This document shows, one piece after another, positions 5,737 to 5,739 of a DNA stretch of 5,739 bases (positions within the stretch are counted from its first letter, which is position 1; every line of letters begins with the position of its first letter). This DNA comes from Candidatus Omnitrophota bacterium (GTDB lineage: Bacteria; Omnitrophota; Gorgyraeia; Gorgyraeales; Gorgyraeaceae). Both the position numbers and the translations under genes were made by a program. The stretch is taken from positions 1 to 5,739 of the forward strand of contig JABMRA010000095.1 in the NCBI GenBank assembly GCA_013202925.1, read 5' to 3'. Under the pieces are notes generated by a model that was given only the letters and a program-made list of their open reading frames with translations, ran no database searches and had not been told where the DNA came from.

Positions 5737-5739
5737 TCC

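Overview
The window holds five protein genes, all on the minus strand. In transcription order, right to left, they are a small GIY-YIG nuclease, a YgiQ-type radical SAM protein, a GT4-like glycosyltransferase, a GH130 glycoside phosphorylase/hydrolase, and a second GT4-like glycosyltransferase that runs off the left edge. No rRNA, tRNA, CRISPR array or transposase gene is visible. No gene-free stretch exceeds 300 bases. The largest is 3072-3337, which holds a promoter candidate and a palindromic repeat cluster.

Layout. 1-957: partial glycosyltransferase. 958-1063: short A+T-rich spacer with no convincing signal. 1064-1990: GH130 enzyme with a GTG start and a strong Shine-Dalgarno. 2010-3071: glycosyltransferase whose stop lies 19 bases before the GH130 start, so these two are almost certainly one operon. 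3072-3337: likely promoter for that operon plus palindromic repeats. 3338-5110: ygiQ (the reading frame could extend to 5149). 5111-5290: spacer with no clear Shine-Dalgarno and a short ORF touching the ygiQ start. 5291-5569: GIY-YIG protein. 5584-5739: a compound palindromic repeat, a hairpin that looks like a terminator, and the beginning of another repeat piece.

How the genes fit together. GT + GH130 + GT suggests synthesis and phosphorolytic turnover of a mannose-containing oligosaccharide or polysaccharide. The glycosyltransferases would build chains from nucleotide sugars, and GH130 would trim or recycle them with phosphate. This is inferred from families and context; no substrate can be read from the sequence. 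ygiQ and the GIY-YIG gene show no functional link to the sugar cluster.

Organism. This is a bacterium, judging by Shine-Dalgarno sites, GTG start usage and gene families. Base composition is uneven: a 60-base line inside the left glycosyltransferase (181-240) has 14 G/C, and one inside ygiQ (4921-4980) has 35. The dispersed intergenic palindromes (TTCGAC...GCTCA...TGAGC...GTCGAA) and this gene mix resemble genomes of uncultured phyla such as Omnitrophota, but that placement is a guess. The unusual points are the compound repeats (one abutting a lone GIY-YIG nuclease gene), two GT4-like enzymes that both lack the usual E-x7-E glutamates, and the possible mannogen-like cycle.
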